A stretch of 64,000 nucleotides of DNA from Corynebacterium sp. J010B-136. Lineage in GTDB: Bacteria; Actinomycetota; Actinomycetes; Mycobacteriales; Mycobacteriaceae. The translations under genes and the position numbers were made by a program. Shown here one piece after another: positions 19,021-28,773 of the stretch (position 1 is its first letter; each line of letters opens with the position of its first letter). The DNA lies in the NCBI RefSeq assembly GCF_002967075.1, contig NZ_PUGE01000002.1, positions 459,484-523,483 of the forward strand, given 5' to 3'. The notes under the pieces are model-generated. The model saw only the letters and a list, made by a program, of their open reading frames with translations, was not told the origin of the DNA and searched no databases.

Positions 19021-19842
19021 ATGCAGATCCTTCGAGTATTTAATAACAACGTCGTCCTCGCACGCCGCGGGGACGAGGAAGTTATTGTCACAGGTCGCGG
19101 TCTGGGTTTTAAAGCCCAGCACGGCGAAGAGATTGACGGCAATCGCATTGCCCAGGTTTTTACACCGTCGCTTGGCCGCGACCCGGACCACCTTGCCATC
19201 ATGTTGGCGGCGTTGAGCCCGGACTATATCGACAAAGTCGTAGCCGCGCTAACTGCGGTTAACGTCGAAGCCGAGCTCACGCTGGTGGTCGCGCTCGCAG
19301 ACCACATCCAGTCCGCAGTCGAAAGAACCCGCGCGGGCCACATCGTGGATTACCCACTGCGCGCCGAGGTCGAACACCTTTATCCCGAGGATTATCAGCG
19401 CGCCGTCAAGACGCTAGAAGTCATCAACGCCGAGCTGGATACGCCGTTGCCAGATTCCGAGGCCATCGCCCTAGCATTGCATTTGGTCAACGCGGGCTTT
19501 GCCTCCGGTGACTTGTCACAGACCTACCGCATGACGGGGCTAATTCAGCAGCTTATCGAAATCATCGGGGAGTTCTTCGGTACCCAGCTAGATACCAGCG
19601 AGGTCACGGTCGCGCGTTTTATCACCCATTTGCGGTATCTTTTTGTGCGCATGCAGCAAAACAAACAGCTTTTTGCCGAACATTCGGCCATCGGTCGCGC
19701 TATCGTGGAAGCGTACCCGCGCGCCAGCGAATGCGCGAAGGTGTTGGCAAATATCATCGAGATGCGCATGGATGAACATCTCACGGATGATGAGGTGTCA
19801 TACCTGGCATTGCACGTAGCACGACTTGAAGGAAAGCAATGA
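19021..19842 (+). CDS. bglG: BglG family transcription antiterminator
   Basis: RNA-binding antiterminator of 273 residues. It has an N-terminal CAT RNA-binding domain (about 1-55; [16 protein letters not shown]) and two PTS regulation domains (about 65-170 and 172-273), whose conserved histidines sit in [29 protein letters not shown] and LALHVARL. It should bind the RAT at 16921-16950, with activity set by phosphorylation from EIIB and HPr. The last 4 bases overlap the coaE start. Confidence 0.93.
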   Translation: MQILRVFNNNVVLARRGDEEVIVTGRGLGFKAQHGEEIDGNRIAQVFTPSLGRDPDHLAIMLAALSPDYIDKVVAALTAVNVEAELTLVVALADHIQSAVERTRAGHIVDYPLRAEVEHLYPEDYQRAVKTLEVINAELDTPLPDSEAIALALHLVNAGFASGDLSQTYRMTGLIQQLIEIIGEFFGTQLDTSEVTVARFITHLRYLFVRMQQNKQLFAEHSAIGRAIVEAYPRASECAKVLANIIEMRMDEHLTDDEVSYLALHVARLEGKQ

Positions 19843-20438
19843 AAATTATCGGTTTAACTGGCGGTATCGGCAGCGGCAAGTCTACGGTCGCGCAACTTTT
19901 TGTAAACGAAGGCTACCCGCTTGTCGATGCCGACAAGGTCGCACGCGAAATCGTCGAGCCCGGGCAGCCAGCATTGCAAGAGCTTGCCGATGTTTTTGGC
20001 GCAGACATCATCACCGCCACCGGGGAATTAGACCGCCAGCTTTTAGCCCAGCGTGCTTTCGTCGATAAAGAGCACACTGAGCAAATTAACGCGATTACCC
20101 ATCCGAAGATTCAAGCGCGTACGCAAGAGCTTTTCGATGGCTACCGTAAGCAAGACGTCGAAGCAGTTATCTACGATATGCCGCTGCTGGTCGACAACGG
20201 CCTCGATCGCGCGATGGACTGGGTCATCGTCGTCGATGTGTCCCCAGAAGAGCGCGTGCGCCGCCTGGTGGAATACCGCGGCATGGATGAAGAAGATGCC
20301 CGCCGCCGCATGAAGTCGCAAATTCCTGATGGTTTGCGCCTGGCATCAGCGGATTCGGTCATTGATAACAACGCCGCGGAAGAAAACTTGAAACCACAAG
20401 TGGACCAACTGATCTCGGATGCGCCGTGGCTTGTGTAG
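19839..20438 (+). CDS. coaE: Dephospho-CoA kinase
   Basis: Last step of CoA synthesis: phosphorylates the 3'-hydroxyl of dephospho-CoA. The 199-residue P-loop kinase starts [16 protein letters not shown], with Walker A at 8-16; it has the [10 protein letters not shown] motif near 27 and the lid [21 protein letters not shown] near 128-148. The ATG overlaps the bglG stop (ATGA), yet coaE normally precedes uvrB in this lineage, so bglFG probably inserted upstream and became coupled. Confidence 0.95.
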   Translation: MKIIGLTGGIGSGKSTVAQLFVNEGYPLVDADKVAREIVEPGQPALQELADVFGADIITATGELDRQLLAQRAFVDKEHTEQINAITHPKIQARTQELFDGYRKQDVEAVIYDMPLLVDNGLDRAMDWVIVVDVSPEERVRRLVEYRGMDEEDARRRMKSQIPDGLRLASADSVIDNNAAEENLKPQVDQLISDAPWLV

Positions 20439-20456
20439 CCGCGTAGTATTGAGGGT

Positions 20457-22550
20457 ATGGCTTTTGCAGGAGAACACCCGATATATTCGCAGTCTGAGCA
20501 CCGCCCGGTGGGCGAAATTGAACGCACCGGGCGGGCCTTCGAGGTAGTTTCTGAATATGAACCTGCTGGTGACCAGCCCACCGCCATCGCGGAATTAGAC
20601 CGCCGGCTCAACGACGGCGAACGCGATGTCGTCCTGATGGGTGCCACCGGTACGGGTAAGTCGGCGACGGCGGCGTGGCTCATCGAAAAGCAGCAGCGCC
20701 CAACGCTGGTGATGGCGCCGAATAAGACCCTGGCGGCGCAGCTCGCCAATGAGCTGAAACAGCTGCTGCCGAATAACGCGGTAGAGTATTTCGTCTCTTA
20801 CTACGACTACTACCAGCCAGAAGCATATATCGCGCAGACCGATACCTATATCGAAAAAGACTCGTCTATCAATGAAGATGTCGAGCGCCTGCGCCACTCA
20901 GCAACCTCGGCGCTGCTCTCGCGCCGCGATGTGGTGGTAGTCAGCTCCGTGTCCTGTATCTACGGCCTGGGTACTCCGCAGTCTTACCTGGACCGCTCGG
21001 TGCTTTTGCATATCGACGATGAAGTCGAGCGCGACCAGCTGCTGCGCCTCTTGGTCGATATCCAATATGAGCGCAATGACGTGGGCTTTACCCGCGGTAC
21101 TTTCCGCGTCAATGGTGACATCGTCGATATCATCCCGGCTTATGAAGAACGTGCTGTACGCATTGAGTTCTTTGGTGATGATATTGATGCGCTCTACTAC
21201 ATCCACCCGGTCACCGGCGATATGATTGAGCAGGTCGATGAACTGCGTATCTTCCCGGCGACGCACTATGTCGCGGGACCGGAGCGCATGGCCAAAGCTG
21301 TGGAAGCCATCAAAGAAGAACTTGCCGAGCGTCTCGCGGATTTGGAAAACCGCGGCAAGCTGCTGGAAGCGCAGCGCCTGCGCATGCGTACCGAATACGA
21401 CCTGGAGATGATCGAACAGGTCGGGTTCTGCTCCGGCATTGAAAACTATTCCCGCCACATGGATGGCCGCGGGCCAGGTACAGCACCTGCGACCTTGATG
21501 GATTATTTCCCTGAAGACTTCCTCACCATCATCGATGAGTCGCATGTGACCGTGCCGCAGATTGGCGGCATGTTTGAAGGCGATATGTCACGCAAGCGCA
21601 ACCTGGTGGAATTCGGCTTCCGCTTGCCGTCGGCCGTGGATAACCGCCCGCTGACCTTCGATGAGTTCGAGCAGCGCGTCGGCCAAACTGTCTATCTCTC
21701 CGCGACTCCGGGCAATTACGAAGTTGCAGCGGCTGGCGGCGAATACGTCGAGCAGGTTATTCGCCCGACCGGTCTGGTGGACCCGAAGGTCACCGTCAAA
21801 CCGACCCAGGGCCAAATCGATGACCTTATCGACGAAGTCCGTGAGCGCACCAAGAAGGACGAGCGTGTCCTGGTGACAACCTTGACCAAGCGCATGGCCG
21901 AGGACTTAACGGACTATCTTCTCGAGCACGGCATCCGCGTGCGCTACTTGCACTCGGATATTGATACCTTGCAGCGCATCGAGCTGCTGCGCCAGCTGCG
22001 CTTGGGCGAATATGACGTGCTCGTTGGCATTAACTTGCTGCGTGAGGGCCTCGACCTGCCCGAAGTATCACTTGTGGCCATTTTGGATGCCGATAAGGAA
22101 GGTTTCCTGCGCTCGACGACCTCGTTGATTCAGACCATTGGCCGTGCGGCTCGTAACGTCTCCGGCGAAGTCATCATGTACGCGGACAAGGTCACTGAGT
22201 CCATGGAACGCGCGATCGATGAGACCGAGCGCCGCCGCGAAAAACAGATTGCGTACAACAAGGAGATGGGCATCGACCCACAGCCGCTACGCAAGAAGAT
22301 CGCCGATATCTTGGACCAGGTCTATGAAAACGAGGGCACCGGTGACGGCGAGTCTGACCCGGCCTCGATCGTGGACGCCCCGGATGTCTCGACGATGGCC
22401 GCAGATGAAGTGCAAAAGCTTATCGATGACCTCTCGCAGCAAATGGCCGCCGCCGCCCGCGAGCTGAAATTCGAACTAGCTGGACGTTTGCGCGATGAGA
22501 TCGCTGATTTAAAGAAAGAACGCAGAGGTCTCAAAGAAGCCGGCATTTAA
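20457..22550 (+). CDS. uvrB: Excinuclease ABC subunit B
   Basis: DNA damage verification helicase of nucleotide excision repair, partner of UvrA (33735-36584). In 697 residues: Walker [11 protein letters not shown] at about 62-71, the beta-hairpin region [10 protein letters not shown] near 117-126, DESHVT near 360, helicase motifs V-VI near 545-575 ([10 protein letters not shown]), and a C-terminal UVR domain near 650-690 that binds UvrC. No clear SOS box is visible in the 18-base gap after coaE. Confidence 0.97.
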   Translation: MAFAGEHPIYSQSEHRPVGEIERTGRAFEVVSEYEPAGDQPTAIAELDRRLNDGERDVVLMGATGTGKSATAAWLIEKQQRPTLVMAPNKTLAAQLANELKQLLPNNAVEYFVSYYDYYQPEAYIAQTDTYIEKDSSINEDVERLRHSATSALLSRRDVVVVSSVSCIYGLGTPQSYLDRSVLLHIDDEVERDQLLRLLVDIQYERNDVGFTRGTFRVNGDIVDIIPAYEERAVRIEFFGDDIDALYYIHPVTGDMIEQVDELRIFPATHYVAGPERMAKAVEAIKEELAERLADLENRGKLLEAQRLRMRTEYDLEMIEQVGFCSGIENYSRHMDGRGPGTAPATLMDYFPEDFLTIIDESHVTVPQIGGMFEGDMSRKRNLVEFGFRLPSAVDNRPLTFDEFEQRVGQTVYLSATPGNYEVAAAGGEYVEQVIRPTGLVDPKVTVKPTQGQIDDLIDEVRERTKKDERVLVTTLTKRMAEDLTDYLLEHGIRVRYLHSDIDTLQRIELLRQLRLGEYDVLVGINLLREGLDLPEVSLVAILDADKEGFLRSTTSLIQTIGRAARNVSGEVIMYADKVTESMERAIDETERRREKQIAYNKEMGIDPQPLRKKIADILDQVYENEGTGDGESDPASIVDAPDVSTMAADEVQKLIDDLSQQMAAAARELKFELAGRLRDEIADLKKERRGLKEAGI

Positions 22551-22604
22551 TGCCATAATAAATCACATAGGTTAATTTCTATTTCCTCGAGAAAGTGAAT
22601 TCAC

Positions 22605-23054
22605 ATGCTCAATTACAACACCATCGCGGTGGGCACCGATGGATCGCAGACTTCGTTGCGTGCGGTGCAAGCAGCGGCGAGTATGGCGCGAGCCTATGAC
22701 GCGAAGCTGATTATTATTTCAGCCTTCTACAATCAACCAGGTGCGATGCTGGGCGCGCCAGATTCTGAAAGCCTGCCGGTGATTGACCGCACTGAAGCGC
22801 AAAATTACTTGGATAACGCAGCCTCGATTGCGCAGGAAGAAGGCGCCAAGTCCATCGAGGTCATTGGTAAGTCTGGCGAGCCAGTCAAAGCCATGTTGGA
22901 AGTGGAGAAAGACTACGACGTGGACATGTTCGTCGTGGGCAACCGCGGCATGAACTCCGTGCGCGGCCGTGTCTTTGGCTCGGTTGCTACGGAGCTAACG
23001 CGTAAAGCACACGCTGACGTAGTCGTGGTAAACACCACCTCTGAACGCAATTAG
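22605..23054 (+). CDS. Universal stress protein (UspA family), first copy
   Basis: 149 residues, a single Usp domain. It opens with TIAVGTDGS and ends with the ATP-binding pattern GNRGMNSVRGRVFGSVATEL then ADVVVV, so it probably binds ATP. Usp proteins accumulate under nutrient or oxidative stress. A paralogue follows 55 bases later, so this is a tandem duplication. Confidence 0.9.
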   Translation: MLNYNTIAVGTDGSQTSLRAVQAAASMARAYDAKLIIISAFYNQPGAMLGAPDSESLPVIDRTEAQNYLDNAASIAQEEGAKSIEVIGKSGEPVKAMLEVEKDYDVDMFVVGNRGMNSVRGRVFGSVATELTRKAHADVVVVNTTSERN

Positions 23055-23109
23055 ACAATTCTATTGTTAGACTGAAAATCAACTTATTAACGTGTGCGAA
23101 AGGTCCATT

Positions 23110-23550
23110 ATGAGCGAATATGACACCATCGTTGTTGGTACCGACGGGTCGAAATCGTCCCTTCTTGCAGTAGAGCGCGCAGCACGTATTGCTGCGGCAT
23201 TCGATGCTCGTCTGATTATCGGCTGCGCTTACTATGAAAATAAGGAAGAAGCCTCCAAGACGCTGCGCCAGGAATCTGTCACCATCTTGGGCGACGATGT
23301 GGCCGCAGAGAACCTGGCTTCGGGCAAGGCACATGCCGAAAAGTTCGGTGTAAAAAACATCGAGACTGCAGTACGCGCGGGCACCCCAGTCCAAGCGCTG
23401 ATGTCGATTGTCAACGATAACAACGCTGACCTGCTCGTGGTTGGTAACCGCGGAATCAACTCGCTCACCGGCCGCCTGCTAGGTTCGGTTCCAGCAGACG
23501 TTGCCCGTCAGTCCGACTGCGACGTCATGATTGTGCACACCGTCAACTAA
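23110..23550 (+). CDS. Universal stress protein (UspA family), second copy
   Basis: 146 residues, a single Usp domain with TIVVGTDGSKSS at the start and the ATP-binding pattern GNRGINSLTGRLLGSVPADV near 114-133. The ATG at 23110, preceded by GAAAGG, is preferred over a GTG at 23092. Its stop overlaps the stop of the convergent App1-like gene by 3 bases. Confidence 0.9.
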   Translation: MSEYDTIVVGTDGSKSSLLAVERAARIAAAFDARLIIGCAYYENKEEASKTLRQESVTILGDDVAAENLASGKAHAEKFGVKNIETAVRAGTPVQALMSIVNDNNADLLVVGNRGINSLTGRLLGSVPADVARQSDCDVMIVHTVN

Positions 23551-24596
23551 GCCTCGACGGGCTCAGCCTCAAATTCTTCGATCAGCACGTGACCATTTTG
23601 CCCATGAATAATGGGCACGGTGGCACGTGCATTTTTTGCGACTTCCGCCAGCGGTGCGAGCGTGCCATGCGATAACACGTGCTCGCGTGGGCTCAGCGTG
23701 CGCACAGCCACCATCTTGATCAGCGTCGGATGTTCTTTGATCACTTCGGAGAAAATCAGCGGGTCATGCTGACCATCATCGCCAATGAGAATCCACGTCA
23801 TGTGCGGATAGTCGATGATCAGGTTCCGCAGCTGCACCTTCTTATGCTCCATGCCGTTGCGGAAAAGTCCGGTCTCGGTTGGACCCCAATCTGTGAGCAG
23901 CATTGGGCCTTCGGGAAACCCGTGTTGGCGCATAAAGCGCTTGAGCGTGCGGTAGGTATTCCACGCGCCTGTGGAGAGATAAAAGACCGGCGCATCGGGG
24001 TGTGCCTGGCGCAGTCGCGCAAAGAACGCCGCCATGCCATCGACCGGCTTGCGCGTATTGGTCTTCTTAATCCACGAATTCCACGCCGCCACCAAAGCGC
24101 GCGGCAGCCACGTTACCAAGATGGTGTCATCAATATCGCTGATGATTCCCACCGGGTGCTCAGAATCCACGATCATAATATCGGCTACTGCGTCTTCAGC
24201 TCCCGCGGTCGACAGCCGCGCCTTATGCCAACCCGGTTCCAACCCCGGGTTGTCCATGCTGATATCGATATAGCCATTGTCATCGGTATGCGAGTGAATC
24301 TCTTTATCGCCCACCGTCACCGTGAAAGGGTGGTCGGTTAACTGCACGGTCAAAAACTGCCGCCAGCCCCGCTGCGCGGTTTTATCGTCTGGGTTGCCGA
24401 CTTCGGGCGGCACCGGACGCGCCCGATGCACAGCCGAATCGACCGCCAAGATGCGGCCGTAGATCCGAATGCTGTGCTTAGAGCCATAACCGGTATACCC
24501 GCTAATCGCCGGCACCCAGCCGCGCCGAGACGCGACTTTCACCGCCGTCTTATTCAGAGCTTGTTCTGCACCACGCACAATGTCGCTTAAGGCCAT
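23547..24596 (-). CDS. App1-like phosphatase domain protein
   Basis: 349 residues. An N-terminal beta-rich region (about 1-135) is followed by the App1 catalytic domain with the HAD-type motif SDIDDTI near residue 155, YLSTGAWNTY near 212 and a late IGDDGQHDP near 283. Yeast App1 is a phosphatidate phosphatase; bacterial relatives are uncharacterised, so the substrate is inferred only. Its promoter would lie in the roughly 180-base gap that also serves the divergent HAD/transport operon. Confidence 0.82.
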   Translation of the reverse strand: MALSDIVRGAEQALNKTAVKVASRRGWVPAISGYTGYGSKHSIRIYGRILAVDSAVHRARPVPPEVGNPDDKTAQRGWRQFLTVQLTDHPFTVTVGDKEIHSHTDDNGYIDISMDNPGLEPGWHKARLSTAGAEDAVADIMIVDSEHPVGIISDIDDTILVTWLPRALVAAWNSWIKKTNTRKPVDGMAAFFARLRQAHPDAPVFYLSTGAWNTYRTLKRFMRQHGFPEGPMLLTDWGPTETGLFRNGMEHKKVQLRNLIIDYPHMTWILIGDDGQHDPLIFSEVIKEHPTLIKMVAVRTLSPREHVLSHGTLAPLAEVAKNARATVPIIHGQNGHVLIEEFEAEPVEA

Positions 24597-24678
24597 AGTG
24601 GCTAATTCTAGTGGAACTGCTCCGGCCAGTGCCCAAAGATACTTCGTGGGACGAAATTTCCCCAGAGTTCACTTTGAT

Positions 24679-24693
24679 TGAACATTACGTTCA
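24679..24693. promoter_or_regulatory. Palindrome upstream of HAD/ABC operon, candidate operator
   Basis: TGAAC-ATTAC-GTTCA is a perfect 5-5-5 inverted repeat, about 86 bases before the HAD start. RpiR-family regulators bind palindromes of this sort, and such a gene ends this operon, so this is a candidate operator. A second short hairpin, AACGTCCCA/TGGGCGTT, lies at 24717-24738. Confidence 0.4.
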
Positions 24694-24778
24694 TAACGCT
24701 GTCTTAGGCTGAACGCAACGTCCCAGAAACTGGGCGTTATTCAACAAAGTGGCAATCACTTCGGGCACAAGGAACTCT

Positions 24779-25429
24779 ATGAATTCACGACTCGGCATGC
24801 GCAGGAACGCTGCAATCATTTTCGACTTCGATGGGACCGTAACTCTTGGGAACGGACCTGTGAGGGCATATGCACAGGCCATCCAAACGGAATTGCTAGC
24901 TGATCCCGCAGCCTTCGCGAAACAGGTAGAAGCCGCACTCGCAGATATTGATGACCTTCAAAGTCCCTACCGCGATGGCTATCATGCGGTGGCTGACCTT
25001 GCTATTGCCCAGGGCATAGACACCGCAGAACTCTCGCGAGCTTACCTAAAGAGCAGACAGCTTTTGGGAACGGAGAAAGCACCCGTGGAGATGCCGAGTC
25101 AACTCCCGGCACTTCTTAAGGCGATTGCCCCTCATGCGTGGGTGGTTCTGGCTACCAATGCGCCTGCGGAAGGCATCGAAAAGTTGCTTGACCGCTGGAA
25201 AGTCGGTGAGTTCTTCGACCAAATTTCCTTCAACACGAACAAGCCCGCTGGTTTGAGTTCACTCATCGAAGAACTGGATTCTCAGCGGATTCTGGCAATC
25301 GGTGACATTGCCGAAAATGACCTTGCTCCAGCTGCAGAGCTGGGCGCACACACCCTACTAGTAACCCCACAGCACACCCTCGATGATGCCTTTGAAGACA
25401 TCATCACATGGGCACGACAAGGAGAATAA
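24779..25429 (+). CDS. HAD family hydrolase
   Basis: 216 residues with the four HAD motifs: I IIFDFDGT near residue 13, II LATNAP near 122, III around NKPAG near 152, and IV IGDIAEND near 174. It is probably a phosphatase or phosphonatase-like enzyme for a small phosphorylated compound. The ATG at 24779 has AAGGA 6 bases upstream; an earlier GTG at 24749 lacks one. It is the first gene of an operon with a phosphonate-type ABC importer, so it may act on what is imported. Confidence 0.8.
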   Translation: MNSRLGMRRNAAIIFDFDGTVTLGNGPVRAYAQAIQTELLADPAAFAKQVEAALADIDDLQSPYRDGYHAVADLAIAQGIDTAELSRAYLKSRQLLGTEKAPVEMPSQLPALLKAIAPHAWVVLATNAPAEGIEKLLDRWKVGEFFDQISFNTNKPAGLSSLIEELDSQRILAIGDIAENDLAPAAELGAHTLLVTPQHTLDDAFEDIITWARQGE

Positions 25430-25435
25430 ACCACC

Positions 25436-26407
25436 ATGAAAAAGCAGATCCTCGCAGCAGCCGGCGCAGTAGCACTGACCCTAGGTCTCACCGCATGTAG
25501 CACGACAGAAGACGATACCCTGACCATTTCTCTAGTCCCTTCAACTGAGGGAGAGGACTTGGCCGAAGCACTCGGGCCACTGACTGACTACCTATCTGAG
25601 CAACTTGGCGTCGAAGTCGAAGGCGTTGTTGCCAGCGACTACGCCGCGACTGTGGAAGCTTTGGGAGCTGGTCAATCTGATGTCATCATCACCGATGCCG
25701 GCTCGCTATATAATGCGATGGAGCAGCACAGTGCTGAACTCATCCTACGTGACGTCCGCTTCGGCGCGACCAGTTACTCGTCCGTCGCATATACCAACAA
25801 CCCAGATAAGTACTGCGACGACGAACCAACGATGGCGACCTATGCCGCAGCCGATGCGGAAATGGCGTACTGCAATGGCATTGAACCGGGTGATACCGCG
25901 ACCGGTGAAGGTCCAGCTGCTGTTGAGCAATTAGGCAAAATTACCGGCGATACCTCTGTGGTGTTGCAAAGCTCGACCTCGCCAGCAGGCTACCAATATC
26001 CAGTTGTTGCTATGGAGGAAGAAGGCGTCAATATCGATGACGTCAATCAGATCCCAGTAGAAGGCAATAACAACGCCGTCCTGGCGCTTGCTAACGGCGA
26101 TGGCGAAGTTGCCTTCGGTTTTTGGGATGCGCGTTCGTCGGTGATTGAAGAAAACCCTGATGTAGCGACTGATGTGGTTGCTTTCGCCTACACCGAGCAG
26201 ATTCCAAACGGTGGTGTGGCTGTGCGCAGTGACCTTGATACAGAGCTTAAAGACAAGCTCACCGAAGCAATGGACAGCTACGCAGAATCTTCTGATGAAG
26301 CTGCATCAGTCATGTACGACCTTGTAGGACTGTCCGACTGGACTGCGGACACCCAGGAAGAAGACATCAACCGATACGGCGAGATTCTGGAGTACTTTTC
26401 CAAGTGA
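25436..26407 (+). CDS. phnD: Phosphonate-family ABC transporter substrate-binding lipoprotein
   Basis: 323-residue precursor with a lipoprotein signal and lipobox LTAC near residue 21, then a PhnD/PtxB-type fold ([22 protein letters not shown], and the ligand-loop stretch [11 protein letters not shown]). PhnD-family proteins bind phosphonates, phosphite or phosphate esters. The sequence cannot tell which. It starts 6 bases after the HAD stop and overlaps the ATPase gene by 4 bases. Confidence 0.85.
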   Translation: MKKQILAAAGAVALTLGLTACSTTEDDTLTISLVPSTEGEDLAEALGPLTDYLSEQLGVEVEGVVASDYAATVEALGAGQSDVIITDAGSLYNAMEQHSAELILRDVRFGATSYSSVAYTNNPDKYCDDEPTMATYAAADAEMAYCNGIEPGDTATGEGPAAVEQLGKITGDTSVVLQSSTSPAGYQYPVVAMEEEGVNIDDVNQIPVEGNNNAVLALANGDGEVAFGFWDARSSVIEENPDVATDVVAFAYTEQIPNGGVAVRSDLDTELKDKLTEAMDSYAESSDEAASVMYDLVGLSDWTADTQEEDINRYGEILEYFSK

Positions 26408-27198
26408 TTAAACAAGAGAGCTGGCCGATAGCGTTAGACCGAGTGAGCGTGACTTATCCCGGTGGTCTACAGGCCATTAAGGACGTATCCATCAACATCC
26501 AGCCCGGTGAGATGGTCGGAATTATTGGGCCATCGGGTGCCGATAAATCCACTTTGATACGCACCATCAATGGGTTGAACCCGGTTAGTGCAGGGCAGGT
26601 AAGCGTCGGACCGCATCAGATTGATAGTCTTCGCGGTCGTGCACTGCGCAAAGCCCGTGGAGATATCGGGATGATATTCCAGAGTTTCAACCTGGCGGAT
26701 CGTATTAGCGTCATGGATAACGTTCTTGTTGGACGGTTTGCGCACACACCGGTTTGGCGTTCAGTTCTCGGACTTCACACAGCAGGGGACAAAGATTTAG
26801 CACTGCGTGCTTTGGACTCTGTCAATATTGCCGACAAGGCAGAAACGCGTGCGGGAGCTTTGTCAGGCGGACAGAAGCAGCGGGTGGCGATTGCTCGGGC
26901 GCTGTCGCAGCAGCCAAAGATTTTGCTTGCCGATGAACCCATCGCCTCCCTTGACCCACCCACTGCACACACGGTGATGCGAGATATTCAAAGAATCAAC
27001 CGGGAGCAGGGCATCACCGTGGTGGTTAACCTGCATCAACTGGACATGGTGCAAAAATACACCGACCGAGTCATCGGCGTGCGCGCGGGGGAAATCGTCT
27101 TTGACGGGGCTACTGAAAGTGCACAGCAAGCTGACTTTGAAGCCATCTACGACCGCCCGATCATGGCCGATGATGTGGCAGAACAGGACGCGCTATGA
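26404..27198 (+). CDS. phnC: Phosphonate-family ABC transporter ATPase with altered Walker A
   Basis: 264 residues in PhnC order: Walker A region 42-50, signature [15 protein letters not shown] near 156-170, Walker [14 protein letters not shown] near 178-190 and the switch His in VNLHQLDM. The Walker A reads GPSGADKST: the invariant Gly before the Lys is Asp47, from GAT at 26542-26544. Every other motif is intact. The GTG start overlaps the phnD stop, and the stop overlaps the next ATG (ATGA), as expected for a coupled operon. Activity is therefore doubtful unless Asp is tolerated. Confidence 0.87.
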   Translation: MIKQESWPIALDRVSVTYPGGLQAIKDVSINIQPGEMVGIIGPSGADKSTLIRTINGLNPVSAGQVSVGPHQIDSLRGRALRKARGDIGMIFQSFNLADRISVMDNVLVGRFAHTPVWRSVLGLHTAGDKDLALRALDSVNIADKAETRAGALSGGQKQRVAIARALSQQPKILLADEPIASLDPPTAHTVMRDIQRINREQGITVVVNLHQLDMVQKYTDRVIGVRAGEIVFDGATESAQQADFEAIYDRPIMADDVAEQDAL

Positions 27199-27995
27199 CG
27201 TCCTTGTACACTCCCACCTCAAAGACTGGGAACATCCGGACGTGGCTTGCGGTCTCGGGTGTAATCTTCATGACCGTGCTCGCTGCTGCACCAGGATTAG
27301 GCGGCGTCGAAATCGATATACGCTCACTCATCCGCAACTGGAGCAACGGCTACAACAAACTCCTGCAGATGCTCCAGCCCAACTTTGAGTTCGTCCCACG
27401 CACCATAGGACCAATGGTTGAAGCTTTGCAGATGGCCTGGGTGGGTGCTGCCATCTCCGCGATAATCTCCGTCCCGCTCACGCTATGGGCGGCGCAAGCT
27501 ACGAACCACTCAACAACCGGACGATTTATCGTTCGGACCTTCATCAACGTTGTCCGCGCCGTACCAGACCTGGTCTATGCCACCGTCTTGGTCGCAATGG
27601 TTGGCGTGGGTGCTCTACCTGGTGTGATGACGCTTATCTTGTTCAACATCGGAATCGTGGTCAAGCTGGTCTCCGAATCGATTGATTCTGGCGACCATGA
27701 CTACATGGAAGCCGGCCGGGCAGCTGGCGGTACCCAGTTTCAGATCAATCGTGCAATGACCATGCCACAAGTTCTACCGCTCTTCATGAATCAATGGCTC
27801 TACACCTTGGAACTTAACGTGCGCATTTCAGCAATCCTGGGCATTGTCGGTGCTGGCGGAATCGGACGCCTGCTTGATGAGCGCCGGTCGTTCTACGCTT
27901 ACAGTGATGTTTCCGTGATTATCCTCGAGATCCTCATCGTCGTCATCGCCATTGAGCTGCTATCTAACTACCTGCGCAGGCGGTGGACTTCATGA
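27195..27995 (+). CDS. phnE: Phosphonate-family ABC transporter permease 1
   Basis: 266-residue membrane protein of the PhnE group with about six membrane segments. The EAA-loop stretch [22 protein letters not shown] near 172-193 contacts the ATPase, and [14 protein letters not shown] follows near 216-229. A second, different phnE-like gene follows with a 13-base overlap, so the channel is probably a heterodimer. Confidence 0.85.
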   Translation: MTSLYTPTSKTGNIRTWLAVSGVIFMTVLAAAPGLGGVEIDIRSLIRNWSNGYNKLLQMLQPNFEFVPRTIGPMVEALQMAWVGAAISAIISVPLTLWAAQATNHSTTGRFIVRTFINVVRAVPDLVYATVLVAMVGVGALPGVMTLILFNIGIVVKLVSESIDSGDHDYMEAGRAAGGTQFQINRAMTMPQVLPLFMNQWLYTLELNVRISAILGIVGAGGIGRLLDERRSFYAYSDVSVIILEILIVVIAIELLSNYLRRRWTS

Positions 27996-28756
27996 TCTTA
28001 AAGGCTTTGGATTTGAGAAAGCTTGTCCCCGCTGTTCTGCTTGTCCTCGCATTGATGACCCTAGGCATTGAATGGCGAGCGCTTCCGGAGGTACCTGGGC
28101 AAGTATGGCACTACCTGCAGCTTATGTTTTCTTCCCCCGACTGGTCACGGCTTCCACGAGCAGTTGCCGAGATGTGGCGGTCCATTGCGATGGCTTGGAT
28201 CGGATCTCTTATTTGCGTTATCGTCTCGGTTCCACTCGGGTTCCTCGCCGCGTTCGGCGTGGGGCCACTGTGGTTACGACAGGCTCTCAAGATCGTGTTC
28301 GCGGTTATCCGTGCATTCCCAGAGGTCGTCATCGCCATCATCTTGCTCACCGTCACCGGTTTAACACCTTTCACTGGTGCATTAGCGCTGGGAATTTCCG
28401 GAATCGGTCAACAAGCCAAATGGACTTATGAAATTGTGGAGTCCGCGAAAACTTCCGCACCCGAAGCAATCCGTGCCGCAGGTGGAACTACAGCGACCAT
28501 CGTGCGCTGGGGACTATGGCCTGCGTGTGTGCCAGCTATTTTGTCCTTTGCCTTGTACCGGTTCGAAATTTCTATTCGAACCTCGGCAGTGCTCGGCATT
28601 GTTGGTGCTGGCGGAATCGGTAGCATGCTGGCCAATTACACCAACTATCGAGCCTGGGACAGCGTAGGTGTGCTTTTGATAGTGATGGTCGGCATTACGA
28701 TGATTATTGACGCCATTTCCGGACGCCTACGCCGAGCTATCATGGGCCAAGCTTGA
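27983..28756 (+). CDS. phnE: Phosphonate-family ABC transporter permease 2
   Basis: 257-residue membrane protein, paralogue of the preceding permease, with six or so membrane segments, the EAA-loop stretch APEAIRAAGGTTATIVRWGLWP near 155-176, and again [14 protein letters not shown] near 203. The overlap with permease 1 and the short 17-base gap before the regulator place it firmly in the operon. Confidence 0.85.
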   Translation: MDFMILKALDLRKLVPAVLLVLALMTLGIEWRALPEVPGQVWHYLQLMFSSPDWSRLPRAVAEMWRSIAMAWIGSLICVIVSVPLGFLAAFGVGPLWLRQALKIVFAVIRAFPEVVIAIILLTVTGLTPFTGALALGISGIGQQAKWTYEIVESAKTSAPEAIRAAGGTTATIVRWGLWPACVPAILSFALYRFEISIRTSAVLGIVGAGGIGSMLANYTNYRAWDSVGVLLIVMVGITMIIDAISGRLRRAIMGQA

Positions 28757-28773
28757 ACTTAGAAAGACACAGC

